Below, in pieces: positions 6,403-9,819 of a stretch of DNA of 9,819 nt. The translations under genes and the position numbers were made by a program. Source of the DNA: Eubacteriales bacterium (lineage in GTDB: Bacteria; Bacillota_A; Clostridia; Christensenellales; Aristaeellaceae); the NCBI GenBank assembly GCA_029974855.1, contig JARKQO010000198.1, positions 1 through 9,819 of the forward strand, given 5' to 3'. Numbering within the stretch: the first letter of the stretch is position 1; each line of letters opens with the position of its first letter. The notes under the pieces were generated by a model that had not been told where the DNA came from, made no database searches, and saw nothing but the letters and a program-made list of their open reading frames with translations.

Positions 6403-7848
6403 TCAGGAATTGGCTGGCAAGCGGGACCCTTCGCATTGGTGCATGTCCTTGGCCAGGGCCACCACAGCGCCCGAAAGGGCAAAGGACATCATATCCATCA
6501 CATTTCCGGAAAACAAAGGGTAGATCTCGGTGATGCCATTGACCGCGATGAACAGCGGGATCATCCCCAAAAAGCGGTACGGGAGGCGGGAGCTTTTGCT
6601 GAACGCCATTCGCCAGCAGGCCCGAAGCACGATCCACAGGTAGCCCAGATACATCAGGAGCCCGGGAACGCCCCCCAGAACCAGCATCTCCAGGTACGCG
6701 TTGTGCAGATGGGATTCCGGGCGGCCGATGGCGGCGGGAATCCGGGACACCACATTGTCCGGCGCCCCAAACAGCAAGGCCTTGGGATGGACCTTCAGAA
6801 AATCGATGCCGGCTTCCCAGATTTGCACCCGCAGGTTCAGCGTGCCAATGTCATGCAGCTCTTTGCGGGATTGGGCCATGAGTACCAGGTTGTTCTCCTC
6901 CAGGGGGTCCGGCCGCGGCTCCGCCGCCGGGGTTTCCGCAACCTCCGAAGGGGCGGGGGCTTCCTCCCTCTGGACCGTGCCGGAAGGTTCATTGAGCTTC
7001 ACATTCAGGGAGGCCACCCCATAGATGGACGCAGCCATGCCCTGGTAGCAAAGCAACGCCACGGCGCACAGGGCCGCCAGGCCCACAGGCCACCGGAGCC
7101 AGAAAGGCCATCGGATCGGGAGAGCATAAATCGTCCAGAAGGCGCAAACCCCAGCGCCCGCGGCCACAATCAGCATGGAGGTCCGGCTGCCGGTGAGGGC
7201 GATCACAACCCCCAAAATGGCGGCGCATAGCGCCAAAAGCACCTTGACCAAAGCTTTTTTGCATTCCAGCATCAGGTAGAGGAAAAGCAAAAACCCGATG
7301 GTGAAGGCGCTGGCGGCTTCATTGGGGTGATACTGAAAGAAGTAGAGCCGGTCGTTTGGCACATAGATGGCTTCATCCGAGAACATGCTGCGCACGGGAT
7401 GGCCGGTCAAGGCCGCGTAGAGCCCCATCAGCGCCAGAGCCAACATCAGCAGGCAGTAGAGGCTCACCAAGGTGCGGAGGGCGGAATGCCGCCCTCTTGC
7501 GGCGGCAGTGGGAATGGCCAGGTAGAAGCTGATCAGGGAGATGAACATATACAGGATAAACGTGCGGTTATAGATCAGGTAGGGGTCCCCGTTGACGGCG
7601 CAGGAGAGCAGAAGCCACAGGAAGATGGCTGCCAGCCAGGGAAAGCCCTTGGGCAGCTGCTTCACCCGGGCTGGAATCCACAAGGCCGCCGCAGCCACCA
7701 CCCCAGGCCACAGGTACACCCAGTGGATCTTTTCAGCATGGGAGGGAGAAAACCAGAAAAAAAACCGCAGAATCAGCACAAAGCAGATGAAAAGCAAGTA
7801 CCATTTTTCCCGGAACCATTGGGAAACGGCTTTTGTGTCCGTCAGCAT
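6403..7848 (-). CDS. O-antigen ligase/polymerase family membrane protein
   Basis: A 481-residue polytopic protein of the O-antigen ligase-like superfamily (WaaL/Wzy type), which acts on lipid-linked glycans at the outer face of the membrane. About ten or more hydrophobic segments are seen. Family-like motifs are YHPNEAAS (173-180), LTGSRTSML (218-226), and after a large extracytoplasmic loop (about 275-385) HLHNAYLEM (380-388), whose histidine region is typical. In a Gram-positive-type locus a polymerase or glycan-to-wall ligase role is more likely than lipid A ligation. The loop contains a proline/alanine/glutamate-rich stretch (296-320). ATG 7848 was chosen since the longer frame back to 7983 would begin inside the promoter. 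AAGGAG precedes it by 12 bases, longer than usual, so translation may be modest or the start may differ slightly. First gene of the minus-strand operon. Confidence 0.87.
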   Translation of the reverse strand: MLTDTKAVSQWFREKWYLLFICFVLILRFFFWFSPSHAEKIHWVYLWPGVVAAAALWIPARVKQLPKGFPWLAAIFLWLLLSCAVNGDPYLIYNRTFILYMFISLISFYLAIPTAAARGRHSALRTLVSLYCLLMLALALMGLYAALTGHPVRSMFSDEAIYVPNDRLYFFQYHPNEAASAFTIGFLLFLYLMLECKKALVKVLLALCAAILGVVIALTGSRTSMLIVAAGAGVCAFWTIYALPIRWPFWLRWPVGLAALCAVALLCYQGMAASIYGVASLNVKLNEPSGTVQREEAPAPSEVAETPAAEPRPDPLEENNLVLMAQSRKELHDIGTLNLRVQIWEAGIDFLKVHPKALLFGAPDNVVSRIPAAIGRPESHLHNAYLEMLVLGGVPGLLMYLGYLWIVLRACWRMAFSKSSRLPYRFLGMIPLFIAVNGITEIYPLFSGNVMDMMSFALSGAVVALAKDMHQCEGSRLPANS

Positions 7849-7958
7849 ACGCAGCTTCTTCTCCTTGCCTATCGTGGGTGTATCCGGGCTTTTGTGGCGC
7901 TCAAAGGGCGGTCGTTCAGGGGGGCCCTCCGCAAGGCAGGGAATGCTTTGCGGGTCTT
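7849..7958 (-). promoter_or_regulatory. Leader of the ligase/transferase operon
   Basis: The predicted transcript has about 110 untranslated bases. A hairpin with a 6-base stem (CCGCAA/TTGCGG, 13-base loop) can form early in it. Its second arm overlaps CCTTGC (plus-strand 7931-7936), which is also complementary to GCAAGG at the ribosome binding site (plus-strand 7863-7868). The two pairings exclude each other, so the leader could hide or free the ribosome binding site. Seen by eye only, with no energy calculation. Confidence 0.3.
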
Positions 7959-7964
7959 GGCTGT

Positions 7965-7993
7965 ATGGTAGCGCAAATCGCAAGCCCTGTCAA
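7965..7993 (-). promoter_or_regulatory. Promoter of the ligase/transferase operon
   Basis: On the minus strand a perfect TTGACA (7988-7993) is followed after exactly 17 bases by TACCAT (7965-7970), four of six matches to the -10 consensus. The start of transcription would be near 7958. Its position shows that coding does not begin at the upstream in-frame ATG at 7983. Confidence 0.7.
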
Positions 7994-8045
7994 GGATGGA
8001 CGAAGCCGCGGGCAGGGCGGCGCCAGAACCGGATGTTCGCCTTTC

Positions 8046-8074
8046 TTGACCGGCCTGAGAGGATATGGTATGCT
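8046..8074 (+). promoter_or_regulatory. Promoter of the exported DUF6273-like gene
   Basis: TTGACC (8046-8051) and TATGCT (8069-8074) are 17 bases apart, with TG one base before the -10 box (extended -10). Transcription would start near 8081, giving a leader of about 95 bases. It is back to back with the minus-strand promoter at 7965-7993, with about 50 bases between the -35 boxes; no clear operator palindrome was found there. Confidence 0.65.
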
Positions 8075-8176
8075 AAAGCAACCATTGATCCATATCATAT
8101 GAAAAACAATACATCAGACCGTGGACCGGAAACAGAGAGGCGCTTATACCCCACAAAGAGAATCAGGAGGCATGGA

Positions 8177-8887
8177 ATGATGAAGCGGTTTGCGAAAAAG
8201 GCATGTGTGCTCGCCTTGGCCTGCGCGATGTTGCTTTGCCTGGCTCCCGGCGCCCTGGCGGAGGTTTCCGCGAGCCTGGTGCTGCGGGGCTGGGACGGGG
8301 ACGGCTACCAGTACATACTGTTTGGCAGCTATGATTCCGAAAGCAGCCTGCCGGAGCCCATTCTCTGGAGGGTGCTGCACAGCACCCAGGGCAGGGCCTT
8401 GCTGGTCAGCGAGTATATTCTGGAAGCGCGCCCTTTTGATGAGGAAAGCTCCCAGTGGTCAGGCAGCGAGATCAAGGAATGGCTGAACACAACCTTCCTG
8501 AACGAGGCCTTTTCCTCCAGGGAGACCTATGAGGCCCTGGGGGACAGCAGCGAGCTGGGCCGGGTGTTTTTGCTGTCCAAAGCGGATTGGCTCAACGAAA
8601 GCTATGGGTTTTCCCAGGACGCATCCTTTCCGGATGACCGGAGGATAGCCATGGGCGCGTATGGAGCCACCGACAGCGGCCTGTGGCAGTCCAGCACGGG
8701 CTACAGCAGCTATTACACCAGAACCGACAGAAGCGGCACCAGCCTGTACCAGATACGCTCCAATGGCACTTTGGGGGAAGCCCGCATCGACCGGGACAAC
8801 GTGGGCATCCGCCCGGCCATCAGCATCCACCTGGACAAGGTGAGCTTCTCCGCTGGGGATGGTTCCCTGGAGTCCCCCTACCGGTAA
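8177..8887 (+). CDS. Secreted DUF6273-like protein
   Basis: A 236-residue protein with a clear Sec signal peptide: basic start (MMKRFAKK), hydrophobic core (about 9-23) and a probable cut after A-L-A at residue 28. No lipobox is seen, so it should be released or wall-associated. The mature part matches the pattern I know for DUF6273, a domain of unknown function common in Clostridia: YILFGSY, then EPILWRVL, ALLVSEYIL, W..SEIKEWLN-TFLNEAF, RVFLLSKADW, and a C-terminal GIRPAISI followed by GDGSLESPY. The typical WWLRSP-like segment appears here as the variant GLWQSSTGYSSYYTR. No function is established; an extracellular binding or recognition role would be a guess. ATG 8177 (or 8180) follows AGGAGG at 8165-8170 by 6 or 9 bases. 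An in-frame ATG at 8099 lacks a ribosome binding site. A two-codon frame ATG GAA TGA (8172-8180) overlaps the start. It sits alone on its own promoter among polysaccharide genes. Confidence 0.82.
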   Translation: MMKRFAKKACVLALACAMLLCLAPGALAEVSASLVLRGWDGDGYQYILFGSYDSESSLPEPILWRVLHSTQGRALLVSEYILEARPFDEESSQWSGSEIKEWLNTTFLNEAFSSRETYEALGDSSELGRVFLLSKADWLNESYGFSQDASFPDDRRIAMGAYGATDSGLWQSSTGYSSYYTRTDRSGTSLYQIRSNGTLGEARIDRDNVGIRPAISIHLDKVSFSAGDGSLESPYR

Positions 8888-8930
8888 AGCCGGGGGCCCG
8901 CAGCCCCATGGCCCGCTCTGAAACCCGGCT
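8888..8930 (+). terminator. Possible terminator stem after the DUF6273-like gene
   Basis: Directly after the stop codon, AGCCGGG (8888-8894) and CCCGGCT (8924-8930) can pair perfectly around a 29-base GC-rich loop. It is placed where a terminator is expected, but no T-run follows, so it is not a standard intrinsic terminator; it might stabilise the mRNA 3' end instead. Confidence 0.3.
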
Positions 8931-8942
8931 CTGGATTACGGC

Positions 8943-8971
8943 TTGAAAAATTTCAAAAAAAGGTATATATT
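8943..8971 (+). promoter_or_regulatory. Promoter of the last membrane protein gene
   Basis: TTGAAA (8943-8948) and TATATT (8966-8971) are 17 bases apart in an AT-rich island of an otherwise GC-rich sequence. Transcription would begin near 8978, leaving about 114 bases of leader before the GTG at 9092. Confidence 0.6.
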
Positions 8972-8990
8972 CTAAGATGGTTTTGTGTAG

Positions 8991-9022
8991 CAAGCCAACC
9001 GGCAGACAGGGCTTGCCGGTTG
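8991..9022 (+). promoter_or_regulatory. Leader hairpin with a competing alternative pairing
   Basis: CAACCGGCA (8996-9004) and TGCCGGTTG (9014-9022) form a perfect 9-base stem with a 9-base loop. CAAGCC (8991-8996) can instead pair with GGCTTG (9010-9015), which uses the loop and part of the second arm, so only one can form at a time. It lies in the predicted leader of the gene at 9092. No T-run follows directly, only TTTT at 9034-9037. A switch is inference; no known riboswitch class is recognised. Confidence 0.4.
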
Positions 9023-9091
9023 ACGCATGCGGCCTTTTCCCTGCCCATAGCGCCGTACCCCTTCTCCAAATTGATTCCGGAGGCCTCTATC

Positions 9092-9819
9092 GTGCAAATA
9101 CGAAAGACTCTGCCCTACCTTCCTGTCATTGGCATCATCCTGGTCATCGTTGTCCCCATCTTGGCGGCGTCTTTGTACGCGATGCCCAGCGCGGACGACT
9201 ACGCCAATGCCGTGCATATCAGAAACCTGGCCCGGAATTCCTCCCATACCTTTGAGGCCGTTGTCAAGGGCTTTTTGGAAGGGTATTTTCAAAAGGGGTA
9301 CGCCCTCATCACTTTTTTTCATTTCCTCTTTTCCCCATTTTGGCATTTCGGGTTGACGGGCCTGCGAATCGCCATTTTTGTCATCAATCTGAGCTTTGTG
9401 GCGGCCCTGTACTTCTTGGTGCGCAACATCATGATCTATGTCTTTCGTGACAGGAATATGCTCCACATCCTGATCCTATATGCTATGCTGGCATTCTGTT
9501 TTCTGGGGATGCGGTTTCATCCGGAGCTCTTTTTGTGGATGACCGGTTCCTTTGGGTATCTGCTCCCCGTCTCTGGCCTTCTGGCAGGCCTCGCCTTTTT
9601 TCCCCGTGCCTGCCGCACGGGCAAGCGGAAGGATTGGGTCCTCAGCGCCCTCTTTGGGGCCCTGGGCGCCATGGGTCCCACCCAAATTTCCGCCATGGCC
9701 TGTGGGCTGTATGCCATGGCCTTGGTTTTGCTGTGGATCAACCAAAAGCCAGCCCGGCCGGCCTTCCTTTCCTTCGCCGTGGTGCTGTTTTTTGGCATTG
9801 TTGGCCTATGCGCCCCAGG
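9092..9819 (+). CDS. Polytopic membrane protein, GT-C-like (partial, 5' part)
   Basis: An open frame from GTG 9092 runs without a stop to the window end (242 codons seen). The start is supported by GGAGG (9079-9083) 8 bases upstream and a promoter at 8943-8971. An in-frame TTG at 9071 has no ribosome binding site. The protein begins with a membrane segment (about residues 9-29) followed at once by SADDYANA, with D35 and D36 in the first outer loop, and then several more hydrophobic segments. A DD pair right after the first helix is typical of GT-C type membrane glycosyltransferases and of related uncharacterised families such as DUF6056; the assignment is inference. It recalls the membrane protein at 145-1815 in plan, though I see no clear sequence match. 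The likely role is adding sugars to a surface glycan outside the membrane. The C-terminal part is missing. Confidence 0.75.
   Translation, partial: MQIRKTLPYLPVIGIILVIVVPILAASLYAMPSADDYANAVHIRNLARNSSHTFEAVVKGFLEGYFQKGYALITFFHFLFSPFWHFGLTGLRIAIFVINLSFVAALYFLVRNIMIYVFRDRNMLHILILYAMLAFCFLGMRFHPELFLWMTGSFGYLLPVSGLLAGLAFFPRACRTGKRKDWVLSALFGALGAMGPTQISAMACGLYAMALVLLWINQKPARPAFLSFAVVLFFGIVGLCAP

Noticed and set aside
5620..7230. A 536-codon plus-strand frame across the transferase and ligase genes
   Set aside because: It lies opposite two clearly recognisable genes, crosses their junction, and has a low-complexity His/Gln/Gly/Pro composition.
7849..7983. N-terminal extension of the ligase-like protein from ATG 7983
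   Set aside because: This ATG lies between the -35 and -10 boxes of the promoter at 7965-7993, and the added residues are not membrane-like or conserved-looking.
7592..8176. Upstream extension of the DUF6273-like frame
   Set aside because: It would precede the predicted promoter, overlaps the ligase gene antisense, and would bury the signal peptide. AGGAGG points to ATG 8177.
8943..8956. TTGAAA/TTTCAA inverted repeat as a terminator
   Set aside because: The stem is AT-rich with a 2-base loop and is followed by A's rather than T's on the plus strand. It fits better as part of the promoter.
8977..9255. Small plus-strand frame starting ATG 8977
   Set aside because: It starts at the predicted transcription start, has no ribosome site, and overlaps the better-supported gene at 9092 in another frame.
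9476..9798. Two minus-strand frames under the last gene
   Set aside because: They are antisense to a continuous hydrophobic coding frame with a good start, and are basic and low in complexity.

Overview
The window looks like part of a cell-surface polysaccharide (capsule or exopolysaccharide) locus of a Gram-positive bacterium, most likely a fairly GC-rich member of the Clostridia. The case rests on purine-rich AGGAGG-type ribosome binding sites, several TTGAC(A/C)-17-TAT-type promoters, an exported DUF6273-type protein (common in Clostridia), and a CapF enzyme of the Staphylococcus aureus type. The taxonomic placement is inference. There are no rRNA or tRNA genes, CRISPR arrays, insertion sequences or transposases.

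Layout, left to right. (1) The 3' end of an unidentified gene (2-148, +) overlaps by ATGA a polytopic membrane protein resembling GT-C type glycosyltransferases (145-1815, +). A 12-C run sits at the junction. (2) A convergent NAD-dependent sugar epimerase/dehydratase (1845-2744, -) has its own promoter. (3) A divergent intergenic region (2745-2934) carries back-to-back promoters with a 14-bp palindrome between them. (4) capF (2935-4182, +) is followed by a tandem paralogue (4189-4959, +) that keeps only the reductase half. A FPLR-coding scrap beyond its stop suggests that the cupin half was lost by deletion. (5) On the minus strand, an operon of an O-antigen ligase/polymerase-like protein (6403-7848) then a polyprenyl glycosylphosphotransferase (4975-6378) is driven by a clear promoter at 7965-7993. 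(6) Divergent from it is a secreted DUF6273-like protein (8177-8887, +). (7) A new promoter and a leader with competing hairpins precede a second GT-C-like membrane protein (9092 to the window end, +), which starts at GTG and runs off the window.

How the genes could work together: the glycosylphosphotransferase would load the first sugar phosphate on undecaprenyl phosphate. CapF would help make UDP-2-acetamido-2,6-dideoxy-L-talose (the precursor of UDP-L-FucNAc), and the epimerase another nucleotide sugar. The ligase/polymerase-like protein would polymerise or transfer the glycan outside the membrane, and the two GT-C-like proteins could decorate it. CapE- and CapG-type partners, flippase and chain-length genes are not in the window. 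The alternating strands, each block with its own promoter, suggest a locus assembled piecemeal rather than one long capsule operon.
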